From Neurospora tetrasperma FGSC 2508 (Eukaryota; Ascomycota; Sordariomycetes; Sordariales; Sordariaceae): 64,000 nucleotides of DNA. The stretch is from positions 1,079,744 to 1,143,743 of the forward strand of contig NW_009799101.1 of the NCBI RefSeq assembly GCF_000213175.1. The letters run 5' to 3'. Within the stretch, counting starts at the first letter, position 1; the number at the start of each line of letters is the position of its first letter. Shown here one piece after another: positions 1 to 10,544 of the stretch. The position numbers and the translations under genes were made by a program. The notes beneath the pieces were generated by a model. That model was not told the DNA's origin. It made no database searches and worked only from the letters and a program-made list of their open reading frames with translations.

Positions 1-119
1 ACATACAACACCAGGGATTCGCTGGTCGTCACCGACCCAACTACTAGTCTGGCCCTCACTGGCTTATCTATGGGAGAGCGGACGGGATCCCGAGTTTTCC
101 AGTGGGTATGGTCGTATGT
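1..119 (-). rRNA. 5S ribosomal RNA, dispersed copy
   Basis: Read on the minus strand this stretch starts ACATACGACCATA and ends near GTTGTATGT, with the conserved 5S internal segments AGTAGTTGGGT and CCAGCGAATCCCTG in the right places and a length of about 119 nt. It forms the structural RNA of the large ribosomal subunit and is made by RNA polymerase III. Neurospora 5S genes are known to be scattered singly and to exist as several sequence isotypes rather than in rDNA arrays. The middle of this copy differs clearly from the common alpha type as I remember it, so it is probably a variant isotype. The 3' end and T-run terminator fall outside the window on the left. Confidence 0.9.
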
Positions 120-1415
120 GCCTATTTTGGGCTGCTCTCAGACTTATATGAGAGAGCTCTGGTTGTACTTCTCTTTAGATACTTTGACTGGGTCCGTGAG
201 TAACACCGTCGGGGGATCCCAGTTGACAAGACACATCTGGTTGACAGCGGCTGTACGATGACGCGAATCCATCCATCCGTCAACGATGGACCATGGAGGG
301 AGGCATCTTGCTTGGATGTTGGCGATTTTCGAGCAGAAGTCTCCAGGACAGATGGATGGATGGATGGTGCAAGTCTTGTCGCAATATCGAAGGTTCAACT
401 GTTGCTGTTGTGACTGCTCGTCATGGTGTGTCGATAAGGGAAGCAGGCCATTCAAGTCGGGAAACGTCTGGAATGGGTCGATTTCGGGGAGTTTCGAGTT
501 CCATTCGGCGCCATTCAGGGCAACATGGAACATTCCATTGCGGGATCGTCAGTCATCGGAAAGGTTGAATGTGAAGTTGAGTTGAAATGTGCGACGGTCC
601 ATGCGACGGAACCTTCTCCGTCGGCAGTTTCCATTCCTTCGTTACTTGGGGCGGAAGTGGGTAGCGGGGTTAGGTTAGCTAGTGTGGTCTTGGCCAGTTT
701 TACCGCTGTGGCGCCCGCGTGTGTCCGACCCCCATGGACCCACCCGAGTACATACCTTTCCAGATGGGGTCAGCAGGTCCACTGCCTCAGGGCGATCCAT
801 TACAGGAAGGCGGGGAACGACGGGAAATGGATGTCGTCGCTATCAGGTCCACTCGGATAGTGACTCTGGCTCCCAGCAATCGTCGAGTGCCGGGCCAGGT
901 ATTGGACGGTCGGCCAGCGGTATGTATGCACCTACAAGGAGAAGGGAAGGGAAGCTCCAAGCTCTCCTGCGTGCATTCCATGGATGGATCACGGTCACGG
1001 TGCTACAAGTCCGAATGGTGATAGGGGGCAACGAATGAATCTTCCATTCAAAAAGAAGGCAATGGGTGCCCCTCCTCCTCATCATCATCATCATCTGTCA
1101 TCACCACATCGCACATCCCCCTCCCTCGTACACTACACACATCCCATCACCCCGTCACCACGACTGCGCCTTGAAACCCAAACGACGATCCAGTGATCTC
1201 AGCTCTCCAACTGGTTCCGGGCGGGACTTGGTCCATTTGACCCCCGTTTCTCGCTGCATCTTGTTACTTTGTACTCCCCACTGTTTGCTATCTTCTTTGA
1301 TCTCTCTTTTCCGCCCCCTTCGAGATCAAAATATCAAGCGCCATACTAGCTACCCATTCCGTGAACCTTCAACGCTTTCTCGACTCCCTTGTGTATGTAG
1401 ATTGCTCTCTTTGCG
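120..1415. other. Intergenic; promoter and leader of the septin-like gene
   Basis: No convincing gene. There is a short (GGAT)n microsatellite at 351-367. From about 1060 the plus strand turns pyrimidine- and CA-rich, as is common in fungal promoters and 5' leaders, leading into the start codon at 1416. Confidence 0.6.
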
Positions 1416-3947
1416 ATGCGCTCAAACAACGATGCCTTCGGGCGACCTCGCGGCTCCGACAATGACATCCCGTCTTTACGTCTACCGCCGGCGCCGCAAA
1501 TGACGTTTTGCTTTGGCGATGAATCTTCAGTTGGTCCTCTGACGGGAAATCAGCCATCGTCGTTCGCTGGTCCGCACCGACACTTGCGCGACAACAAGAA
1601 GAAAACTCACGCTGTTGTCGAGGGCTCCGAAGCCCACCACGGACGGGCTCGGGGTCTCTCCCATAATCGGCACAATCCCCATCATAGCAGCACCCCAGAG
1701 CCAGAGAAGGAGACCGGCGCAAGCGGGAGCACGAGCACAAAAACGCAACCCAAACACCAGCACAAAAGCCACACTCCAAACCAGATACTTGACACCCTAG
1801 ACCACGTTATCGAAGACGCTGTTTATCCCAGGCCATCCTCTGCCACCCCGTCCAACGATTTGTCTCAAGCACCCTTTAGCCCCTTTCTCTTTAGCACAGG
1901 TCCTGCGTCCGCTGTCAGTGACACATCGTCGCGGCGCAATTCCATCTGCTGCCTCTCCGACGATTTTGACATGGCCAGTATTCCGCCCAGCGTCCACCCT
2001 GACGAGATCAACACCGAACTCGAAAATCATTATCTCGATTCTAGCATGATGGACAGCGGTAGTGATCCCCAGCTCATCATGCCGAGCATCAAGATGCCCA
2101 GCCGGCGACCCTTTACCGACCAAGGAAAGAGCATGGGCCGGCTCAAGGTCCTGATTGCCGGCGACAGCGGCGTAGGCAAGACTTCGTTGATCAAGGCTAT
2201 TGTTCAGTCTTGCGAACACATTGTGCATGTTGATCCAATCACTCCGTCACCCATGTCACCCCAACCTAGCTTGAAGAACTCGGTGACCCTAAAAGGAAAA
2301 CAGACTAAAGGCGGTTCAAGGTCAAGCAGTAGGCGACAAAGCTCGAATGGCACAAGTCAAATCACCGAAGTCTATGCCAGCACAAAACCATACCCTCAGT
2401 GGTGGTCCGAGATCGATGACCTTAATGTGCTGAAACGGAGAAAGAGCATGGAGGATACCGTCTTGGATCGTAATATTTGCTTTGTCGATACTCCTGGCTA
2501 TGGGAGTGGATCGTCTGTATGTTGTCTCTTATCTGTACCGGATTGGATTATGCTGACTTTTCCGGCCAGAGTATGGATACCATCACGCCTGTGGTGCAGT
2601 ATATCGAGTCCCAGATGCAGCGCATGAACGTCAACGCTCTCAATGATGGAGATATGTTGAACATGCTGGGTGGAGAGGGTGGTGTCCAGATTGATGTTGT
2701 TTTCTACCTGGTTTCAAACAGTAAGAGATCCAGGTTGGAAACCAAAGGACCTAGAACTAACACCTCTGCTAGGACTTCGTCCTGTTGATATCGCCTACCT
2801 TAACCATCTCAGCCCTCTCACGAACATCATCTTCCTCTTGTCTCAAGCCGACCTGATGTCCCCCGAGCAAATATCAGCCAGCAAGGAACAAATCCAGGCT
2901 CAGCTCCGAGAAGCAAACATCCGCCCCTTTTCTTTCTCCATCACGCCCTCAAGAACGGCATCTTCATCAACACTCTCTCCCTCGCCTCCCGACCCCGCAG
3001 AACAGGGCGTATATGCCATCTCCAGCGCCGCCGGCACCGACTACGACATGATGGACGCAAGTCTTCTTATGAGCACAGACTATGTCGAGCCTCTGGTACC
3101 ATCTGAACTTTCCCGGCTTGTCGAGCGCGTCTTCAGTCCCGACGGCGCCTCCTGGCTTCGCCACTCGGCAGCCCGTAAGTACGTCCAATGGCGCAAGAAA
3201 TTAGTCTCCGAAAGATCAGCTGTTCCGTCTCCCACATCGCCTAGCAGTGTCTTTTCGCTATCTCCGTCATCCCATAACCCCCGCTCCGGCAGCGCCGCAT
3301 CCTCCTTCCTCAACAGATACAACACCTCCGGTCCTATAGGCGCCACCTCGTCGTATGCTCTTGCCCGCATAACGGACCACACCCAGCGCGAGGAGAGACT
3401 GGCCCAAGTAAGACTGGCCAACTGGGCCACCGAGCTGCAGAAGAGCCTAGCACAAGAGCGGGCACAATACGAAGCTCTGGCACGTAACGAACGGGCAGTC
3501 TGGTTGACCGAGAAAATCGGCGAATGCGTCATTGACGGAACCCTGGTTCCTATCCCTTCTACAAGCAGTAGGGACAGGAGCGGCTCGAGCAGGAGCCTCA
3601 GCACAAGAAGAAGAAGAGGGGATACTCGACAGGGTACTACCGATTGGCAGCAGCAGCAGCAGGAAATGGGACTGTTCGGATTCGGTTTTCACAGTCACGG
3701 TCACGGTCATAGTTACGGTCATCGTCAGCACTACCAGCAACAAAGGTATCAAAAGCAGAGGCAGAGGGAGACAGATCCCCTGGGCCTGATGGAGATTGCG
3801 GATGAATTGATGTATAAAAGCCTCATTGCGCTGGAGGTTTTGGGAAGCTTGGGGGTCCTGGGCGGACTGGCTATTTGGGTTGGGAGGAATATGCAGTTGC
3901 AGCCGCTTGAGTGGTTTGTGGGAGAGTGGAATCGGATTTGGCGGTGA
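1416..3947 (+). CDS. Septin-like GTPase with C-terminal transmembrane segment
   Basis: Three exons (1416-2516, 2570-2720, 2773-3947) join in phase to give about 808 aa; both introns are 52-53 bp with GT..AG ends. The first 240 residues are Ser/Pro-rich and low in complexity. A P-loop GDSGVGKTSL lies near residue 250, a G3-type DTPGYGSGS near 360 and a septin-like G4 segment LLSQADLMSP near 440, in the order of the septin G domain. The usual AKAD of septins is SQAD here. A long basic, Ser- and Gln-rich C-terminal region ends in one hydrophobic segment (about residues 766-790) before a short Trp-rich tail, which suggests membrane anchoring. Septins form filaments at septa and hyphal tips; whether this divergent member polymerises cannot be told. 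Codon ATG 1416 is the first in the frame. Confidence 0.8.
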
Positions 3948-4916
3948 GTTACATACATACCTGAAAGACTCGGGGTGTAAATTAGGAATTGGGGAGAGGA
4001 ATACATATGAGGGAAATGAGATCATGGAGGATAGTGGAGGATATATTAGTGGTGGTATATTTCCTTTCTGGCTGTTGGGTTTTGGAGTGTTCCTCGGGGA
4101 GTTAACACCACCGTTTTATCAAACACGATGTTGTTGGGAATACTCTTTTGGAAAAGCTTTGGTATACACATTATGAGTTATAATACGTTATAAGGAGGAT
4201 TCACGATGGATGAATGGGATGGATAAATCATGTATATAACGGGCCCTTGGACGGTTGGTTGATCTGGGAATGAATATGTATGTTCAGGTATGGTGTCATA
4301 TACAGATGGGCTCTGGGCATGGTCAAGGGGCATGTAAAACATAGTCCGGCGGAGTTAAAATCATATTAGTTCGATTCATACACAGCTTGATCCTCTGCTA
4401 CTGGTAATAGTGATTGATTTACAAATGGGTAAACGCACAAGAGAGATGTGTCTTATCTACTTTAGTCATCCACTAACATCCTCATTGATCTACCTTTACA
4501 TGCATCACCAACCTTTGATATGGCTTGAATATCTAATCACCTTGGTTGCCATAGTCTCGTCTCTATAAAACACGAATATCACCATCTCGACCACAAACTT
4601 TCCCATCCTGCTTACCAAACAATTTTCGAAATTCTACCAACAAACCCCCAATGATACCCTTCCGGTGAATATATCAAACCAAGCGAAGGAGCGACTTAAG
4701 CTCTTCTCTTTTCCGCGTCACTATAAATAACATAATACAGCGTTTCTAGGCTCGGTTTCAAAGAAAGTAAGCGAGGAAAGAGGAAGAATCTCTGTCGAAG
4801 CAGACTTTTCTTCTTCCAGGGCTAAAAGAATATGTAGTATATAAGCCCTACATTTGAGCCAGAATCCCAACAACCAACCAAAACTACGACAGCTGATTTT
4901 CCAACAGTTGTAAACA
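3948..4916. other. Intergenic, 3' region of septin-like gene
   Basis: AT-rich sequence downstream of the septin-like gene. Only short open frames; no recognised gene, repeat or RNA before the tRNA at 4917. Confidence 0.6.
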
Positions 4917-5017
4917 TCTTCCGTAGTATAGTGGTCAGTATGTGAGCTTGTCAAGCTTTGAAACATCAATATCAGTTCGATTCGCTCGAGACCCGGGTTC
5001 AATTCCCGGCGGGAGAG
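4917..5017 (+). tRNA. tRNA-Asp (anticodon GTC) with a 29-nt intron
   Basis: The 5' acceptor strand TCTTCCG pairs with CGGGAGA (5010-5016, one G-T wobble). The D arm contains the A-box TAGTATAGTGG. The anticodon stem TGAGC/GCTCG encloses the loop TTGTCAC once 4954-4982 is removed; the anticodon GTC is at 4950-4952 and the intron sits after position 37, the canonical eukaryotic site. The T arm is CCGGG-TTCAATT-CCCGG. The discriminator base is G at 5017. All arms are intact, so it is expected to be functional. Confidence 0.92.
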
Positions 5018-5350
5018 ACCGTAATTCTTTTTCTTCAAATCGTTTTGTAAGATGAAATCTGGTTTTGTTTTTGCACTGTTTTGGTGGAGTGGGGCCCTCG
5101 ATCTCATTCAGGCTCTGTCTACTCTCTACATGATTGTATGTTGTTAAGTACTCGGGGAAAAAATGGGTGTAAGCATAGATTTTTATTGTTAATCGCAAAG
5201 TCGAGACTACATTCGTAGGACTACTCTATGGGCGATAGAAAATTCGGGTATCATGATGCGCAAAGGAACAGTGACAGGACCGGAAATACGACGAGATGGA
5301 CCGTGAATTACGACCAGAACGACGGGCTGACGGGACAAGAGCAGAAGAAA
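5018..5350. other. Intergenic between tRNA-Asp and J-protein gene
   Basis: About 330 bp that hold the tRNA 3' flank and the probable 3' UTR of the minus-strand J-protein gene. Nothing else seen. Confidence 0.6.
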
Positions 5351-6385
5351 CTATGACGACTGAGCCTGCGCTACCGCAGCTTCAGCCTCCTCTCTCTTTC
5401 TCCATTCTTCATCCCGCTTCGCCTGAGCGGCTTTCAGCCTTGCCATGGTAGCCGCGAAGCCACCACCACCGGCTGCTGTTGGTTTCGCAGGCTCGCCCGT
5501 AGCAGGAGCAGCTGGTTCCTTCGTCGGCGCTGGTGCTGGCTGTGGTGGTGGTGGTTGGGCTGCCTTGTTTTCGTCAGCCTTTGACTCTTCTTCTCGTGTC
5601 GTGTTGGAGGTGGAGGGGGGTTTGTCTTGATTGTCCTTGTCCTTGTCCTTGTCCTTGCCCGAGCCCGCTTTCTTGTCTGCCTTTTTCCTTTCCTTCTCTG
5701 CTTTCCGCTGGCGCTTTTCTTCGAGCTTGCGTTCTAGCTCGGCAATCTTGGAGTCGTAATCATCTCCACCCCCGTTGACGTTGACGCCGTCAGCTGTTGG
5801 AGGTTGTTCGCTACCGGCACCGGTCCCACCCATCTTCACATCCTCCTCTTTCTTCTTTTGTCGTTCCTTCTCGGCAGCCTCAGCAGCCTCGGCAGCACGC
5901 TCCCTCTCTTCCGCCTCCCTCATCAACCTCCTCCTCTCCTCCAACTTGGCCCTCCCCTTCCTCGCCATGGCCTCCACCTCCGCCGCCACTGCTTGTTTTC
6001 CCTTTTCCTCATCCACCTTCTGCCGTTTCGCCGCCTCTTCGCGCTGATGCAGCTCTTCTACAAGTTTTCTCCGACGCGCCGACATGGCGTCCAGCGTCGC
6101 CTTCTTCTGCAGGATGGCGCGCATGCCGTTGTCGTAGGCGGCGCGCGCCTCGGCGTGGATAAGCACATCGCGCGCGCGCTCGAGCCGTTCGTAGAGCAAT
6201 GGGTCGTAGGCGTCACCGGCTTTGTCAGGGTGCGCGGTCAGGGCTTTGCGACGGAAGGCGCGCCGGAGGTCGGCTTCGGTGGAGGTGGCGTCGATTGGAA
6301 TGGACTCGGAGGTGAGGAGGGCGAAGAGGTCGTCACCGCGCGAGGCGGCGTCGGAGGCGTATTTTATTAGTTCGTCGTTGTTCAT
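5351..6385 (-). CDS. DNAJC17/Cwf23-type J-domain protein
   Basis: A single exon of 344 aa starting at ATG 6385 (MNNDELIKYASD). The upstream frame is open for 47 codons but has no better context, and the J domain starts soon after this Met. The J domain spans about residues 18-85 with the HPD triad at 52-54 (ALTAHPDKAGD). It is followed by AARAAYDNGMRA and a long Arg/Lys/Glu-rich coiled coil, the same order as human DNAJC17 and yeast Cwc23, which associate with the spliceosome and stimulate Hsp70. The C-terminal half is charged and low in complexity, including a (KD)n run, with an Ala/Pro-rich stretch and a final Arg-rich helix. The RRM present in animal DNAJC17 is not evident. Family assignment is firm for the J domain and probable for the splicing role. 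Confidence 0.85.
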   Translation of the reverse strand: MNNDELIKYASDAASRGDDLFALLTSESIPIDATSTEADLRRAFRRKALTAHPDKAGDAYDPLLYERLERARDVLIHAEARAAYDNGMRAILQKKATLDAMSARRRKLVEELHQREEAAKRQKVDEEKGKQAVAAEVEAMARKGRAKLEERRRLMREAEERERAAEAAEAAEKERQKKKEEDVKMGGTGAGSEQPPTADGVNVNGGGDDYDSKIAELERKLEEKRQRKAEKERKKADKKAGSGKDKDKDKDNQDKPPSTSNTTREEESKADENKAAQPPPPQPAPAPTKEPAAPATGEPAKPTAAGGGGFAATMARLKAAQAKRDEEWRKREEAEAAVAQAQSS

Positions 6386-6881
6386 TATGTTTATGGTCTT
6401 GCGGTTGAGATTGGTGGTAGTGTGTGTTTTGCAGACGACGGTTTGGGGACCGGTCGGTCTGGGTTGGATGGATGGTGGATGACAGAAAAAGAGAAAGAAG
6501 AGAAAAGAAGTGGAAAGTTTGGGCAAGTGGACTGGATGGAGCCGGTGACGTTGGGTGGTATTCTTCGGCCGAAAAAATACCGTTGTGCGGTAGCAGGTCT
6601 GTAAAAGTAACGTAACAGGCTGTAATTACGCACCCTCGATTTTATCCCCATCAGCCCTACACGATTCTTATGGGTCATCCCTTGTCATTTTCGGCTTTTC
6701 TCCTCCTCGCAACATTTTCAAGATCCTCACCAACTTTAACTGTGCCATTGTCGGATAGTGCTCATGATTCATCATTCGTATTGACTCAACTAACTAACAA
6801 AACAAGGTATAGGTTTCAACAAAGCTCCAAACGCCCTCCGCTCAATCTGACGCGCCATACGCAAATTTCTTATCGCTACCC
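6386..6881. other. Intergenic between J-protein promoter and thymine hydroxylase 3' end
   Basis: About 500 bp. It must hold the J-protein promoter (minus strand) and the 3' UTR of the hydroxylase gene. No further gene seen. Confidence 0.6.
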
Positions 6882-8029
6882 TTAGTAGGTGGCAGCCAGC
6901 CTCTGCACCAGGTACTTCCCACTGTTGATACCCTCATATTTCTTCTCCGACTCGGCCGCATACGTGCCCGGGATGGCCTCAATATAGCTCTTGTGATTGG
7001 GGTTGCAGAAGTACCTAAGGAGAGCTTTGGTCAGCCGCGACTCATTCAAAACCCAGGGGAAACAAGAGGCAACACTTACGCAATGCTGTATCTGGGCGGG
7101 TGGACATCTTCTTGCTTAGGGGGCTCGACCACACGGTGAACGGTGCTCTTAATGGTATCATTGCTCCACCTAGCCAACAGATCTCCAGCGTTGACAACCA
7201 CAGTGTTCTCAATCGGTGTCGCATCGATGAACTGCCCATTGGGACTCTTCACCTGCAGGCCACCACGCGAATCCTGGAACAACAAGGTGATAGACCCATA
7301 GTCAGTGTGCTCACCAGCGCGCACCTGGCCGGGGTTGATCTTGAATACCTCGCTCTTCACGGCCGGGTAGTGTAGCAGGCGCAGGATGTTATCACCCACA
7401 TCGACGAAGCTGTCAAAGTAGTTGGCGTCGATGCCCATACCAACGGCAATGGCGCGCATCACCTCGACGTGTAGCGCCTTGCACTGGTCAAAGAAGTTAT
7501 TCATGGTGCTCTTGAACCCCACGAGGTCGTCTTGTTCCGCCGGCCACGGGTTCGGGTGGCCCGGCTCGTCTTCGCGGCCAATCTCATAGCTTTCCTTGAT
7601 ATCGGGGGCGGCTGATCGGATCTTCTCAATCTCGGCGGGGTCGGTCAACTGCGTCACCTTCTCGCGGCCGGGGGCTGAGTAGCCGCGGTTGGCCTCGGGC
7701 GTGGTCCAGCCAACCTCGAGCTTCTTCTCCTTGGGGAGCTTGAAGAACTTGGCCGAGGTGTTGAAGACATGTTCGCGGAAATCGGGCTGGATGGGGATGT
7801 TCTTGAGGTAGATGAACCCAGCTGTCTGGAAGCCGTGGAGGATCGCCTTGGCCGTCTCGAGCTTTAGGGTTTCGTCTCCCTCGAGGAACTTGGAGAAGTC
7901 GATGAGCTATTCGACGGGTTAGTTGGCCCCCATGGATAGGCAGGCACTGGGTGAGTAGCAATGGCTACGTCCCAAGGTGTAGCATACCGGGATGACGAGT
8001 CCGTCTTCGTTGACAGCAGCCTTTTCCAT
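6882..8029 (-). CDS. T7H: Thymine-7-hydroxylase (2-oxoglutarate/Fe(II) dioxygenase)
   Basis: Three exons (8029-7988, 7906-7080, 7014-6882; introns 81 and 65 bp) give 333 aa. The enzyme oxidises the thymine methyl group in three steps to 5-carboxyuracil using O2 and 2-oxoglutarate. The protein has the N-terminal non-haem dioxygenase domain (IPLIDFSKFLEG, then GFIYLKNIPI) and the double-stranded beta-helix core with the facial triad His214-x-Asp216 (GEHTDYGS) and His271 (STVHRVV), followed by the 2OG-binding RYS (PPRYSIA). Length, ligand numbering and sequence agree closely with the structurally characterised N. crassa enzyme as I recall it. It is divergent from the decarboxylase at 8900 that consumes its product. 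Start choice: the 14-codon first exon has a clean GTATGC donor. Confidence 0.95.
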
Positions 8030-8899
8030 TTTGATTTTTATATTCAAGTCGTTTCCTCTCGTGTTGGAACTGAGCACGCAAAGAGTTCAAAAGTGAACAA
8101 GCTGTCACGGGCGGGGTATCACAGGCAATTAAGCAGAATAACAAGGCCAACGAGAGAGATAAGCACAACCACGGAGGTACAGACTGTATCGAATGTTCTT
8201 TATTGGATATTGACCCGATATATCACCTTTATCGGTGGCTGGCACGAGTGCTTGCGGGCAAGTGTATCGCACCTCGAGACTCGACCTCGAGTTGGGTTTA
8301 GTTCAAGCTGGGATCTGTCGCTGCATGCAACGATAGCATGACCGAAACGGGCAGGCAACGGCCACTCCGCGATCGCTCTCTGATTGCGTTTGCTTGATGT
8401 CAGTGGACAGCGTTGGAGAGTTAGTCGCAGTAATCTTTTCCTCGCCTTCCAGAAGGGGTGTTTCTGCTTACAAGTCGTTCTTATTAAATCCCCACTTCCC
8501 ATGATAAGCTTGTCTTTGCCCCCTCTCGGCTCTGTTACACTGTCGCATTCTACGATAACGACGGAATGCGGGGGGAAAGGGAAGATCAAGGGCGGGGTAT
8601 TCATGATATGCTACCACGACACAACCAACGTGTTTCTTTTTGTAGTGTAACGCCTGTTCGTCATTGTTTTAGTTTGGTTGCCAAGCAACTGTACAAAGGT
8701 ATTGTTTTTTGTTTGTTGTCTTTTCTTGTCTTGCTGTCCTAGTACTTCACCAACCTCATTCTGCAACACCACATCCAAGTATCACCACCACTGAAGCTTG
8801 ACCATCCCCAAGCTTCACGATCACTCCCCTCATTACTGAACTCCAAAACACGGAAACCCCTATTCTCTCCCCTCACCACCACCACCACAATCCATCACC
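8030..8899. promoter_or_regulatory. Divergent promoter of the thymine salvage pair
   Basis: This 870-bp spacer must contain both promoters for the hydroxylase (-) and decarboxylase (+). GATA-type sites are present, for example AGATAAG at 8157-8163 and TGATAAG at 8502-8508. They fit binding of the nitrogen regulator NIT2, but such short motifs occur by chance; co-regulation is inference. CA-rich sequence just before 8900 looks like the decarboxylase 5' leader. Confidence 0.45.
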
Positions 8900-10081
8900 A
8901 TGGGTTTCGGCGACGGCAAAGTAGTGGACATCCACACCCACATGTACCCGCCCGAATACGTCAAGATCCTCGAATCCCGCACCTCCATCCCCCTCGTGCG
9001 CTCCTTCCCCGGCTCCCCCGACCCGCGCCTCATCCTGCTCGACACCGAGGTTCCCATCCTCGAAGAAGCCGAAGCGGCCAAAGCACGGGGCGAGACGCCC
9101 GCCAACATCCCCGGCCGGCCCTTGACCAAGCACTACTCCTCCCTCAACCAAAAGATGCACTTTATGGAAACCCACGAAATCGACATCTCCGTCGTCTCCC
9201 TCGCCAACCCCTGGCTTGACTTCTTATCCGCCTCCGAAGCGGGACCCATCGCCGAGTCCATCAACGCCGACTTCAGCCGCATGTGCGAAGAGAAATGCGG
9301 CCGGCTTTTCTTCTTTGCCGCTTTACCTCTGACCGCTCCCCGCGACGTCATCCTTGCCTCCATCGCCCACGTTTCCAACCTGCCTTATTGCCGGGGCGTC
9401 ATCCTTGGTACCTCCGGTTTGGGAAAGGGGCTAGACGACCCCGATCTCTTGCCCGTCTTTCACGCCCTCGCGGACGCAAGACTCATGATCTTCTTGCATC
9501 CGCACTACGGTCTGCCTAACGAAGTCTGGGGGCCCCGCGCCAAGGAGAACTACGGCCACGTCTTGCCGCTTGCTCTTGGTTTTCCCATGGAAACCACCAT
9601 TGCTGTCACGAGGATGTATTTGGCGGGGGTGTTTGATCAGGTGCCGAAGCTGAACATGTTGCTGGCCCATTCGGGCGGGACGTTGCCCTTCCTGGTGGGG
9701 AGGATAGAAAGCTGTATTTTGCATGATGGACATTTGCACTCTGCGGGGACGAAGCCGAAGAAGACGATTTGGGAGGTGTTGAGTAGTCAGATTTATCTTG
9801 ACGCCGTGGTGTATAGCGATGTGGGGTTGAAGGCTGCCGTGCAAGCCAGCGGGCCGGAGGGACACGAGAGATTGATGTTTGGTACTGATCATCCGTTTTT
9901 CCCGCCGTTGGGAAGCGATGAAGAGGGCGAGTGGGAGAGTGTTACGTGGAATGGGGCGGCGGTGAGGAAGGCGTTTGGAGCGGAGGATGGGGAAGATAGT
10001 GAGGAAGGGAAGAAGGTTAGGGGAGTGATGGGCGCGAATGCGGTTAGGGTGTTGAACTTGAGGAGAGATGGGTGCCGATAG
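8900..10081 (+). CDS. Uracil-5-carboxylate (iso-orotate) decarboxylase
   Basis: An intronless frame of 393 aa with strong start context CATCACCATGGG. It belongs to the amidohydrolase-2/ACMSD superfamily and matches fungal iso-orotate decarboxylases: VVDIHTHMYPPEY at the N terminus (metal ligands His12, His14), SLANPWLDFL, GVILGTSGLGKGLDDPDLLP, FLHPHYGLPNEV (His200), ALGFPMETTIAV, LLAHSGGTLPF and FGTDHPFFPP (Asp330). The enzyme removes CO2 from 5-carboxyuracil to yield uracil and needs a divalent metal but no organic cofactor. All metal ligands are present, so it should be active. The family is usually about 360 aa; the extra length is mainly an acidic insert near the C terminus. Head-to-head with the thymine-7-hydroxylase gene. 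Confidence 0.93.
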   Translation: MGFGDGKVVDIHTHMYPPEYVKILESRTSIPLVRSFPGSPDPRLILLDTEVPILEEAEAAKARGETPANIPGRPLTKHYSSLNQKMHFMETHEIDISVVSLANPWLDFLSASEAGPIAESINADFSRMCEEKCGRLFFFAALPLTAPRDVILASIAHVSNLPYCRGVILGTSGLGKGLDDPDLLPVFHALADARLMIFLHPHYGLPNEVWGPRAKENYGHVLPLALGFPMETTIAVTRMYLAGVFDQVPKLNMLLAHSGGTLPFLVGRIESCILHDGHLHSAGTKPKKTIWEVLSSQIYLDAVVYSDVGLKAAVQASGPEGHERLMFGTDHPFFPPLGSDEEGEWESVTWNGAAVRKAFGAEDGEDSEEGKKVRGVMGANAVRVLNLRRDGCR

Positions 10082-10544
10082 TTGCGGGGTGAAGAAAGGA
10101 GGGTTGTGAATAGATATTATGAGGTGTATATACACAACGGAGGGCTGGCCCTTGATATTAAAAATATGGAGGAAAATGGAATGCGATATAAAGCAATCTC
10201 TTTCGAAATGCAAACCTCCGTTCGGTGAATTATCCACCGAATGTCCTCGCATTTGTTTCAACCTGAAAACAAGCATCAGTGATGGCCATGGCTCATCCTT
10301 TTGATAAACCAAACTCACCCAAGACATAATGTATAGAAGCCGGGCCATAGTCCCCATATAAGCACAAGAAATAAACAATAGCTTGGCATCGATTTCATGT
10401 CTTTTAATCCTTTATTCAATATTTTATCTATCACCCTACCCCAACACACATCTTTGGTATCAAAACATCCACTACCCCCTTTCCCTTCATTACCTCCTCC
10501 ACTTCGGCTCCCCCTCTCCTCCCTATCCTCCTCATCAAGACATC
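10082..10544. other. Convergent 3' region of decarboxylase and dbp-8
   Basis: About 460 bp between two converging genes; expected to carry both 3' UTRs. The plus strand is pyrimidine-rich towards dbp-8. No gene seen. Confidence 0.6.

Noticed and set aside
7626-7961. 111-codon minus-strand frame overlapping thymine-7-hydroxylase
   Set aside because: Wrong frame of exon 2; the hydroxylase frame accounts for the sequence.
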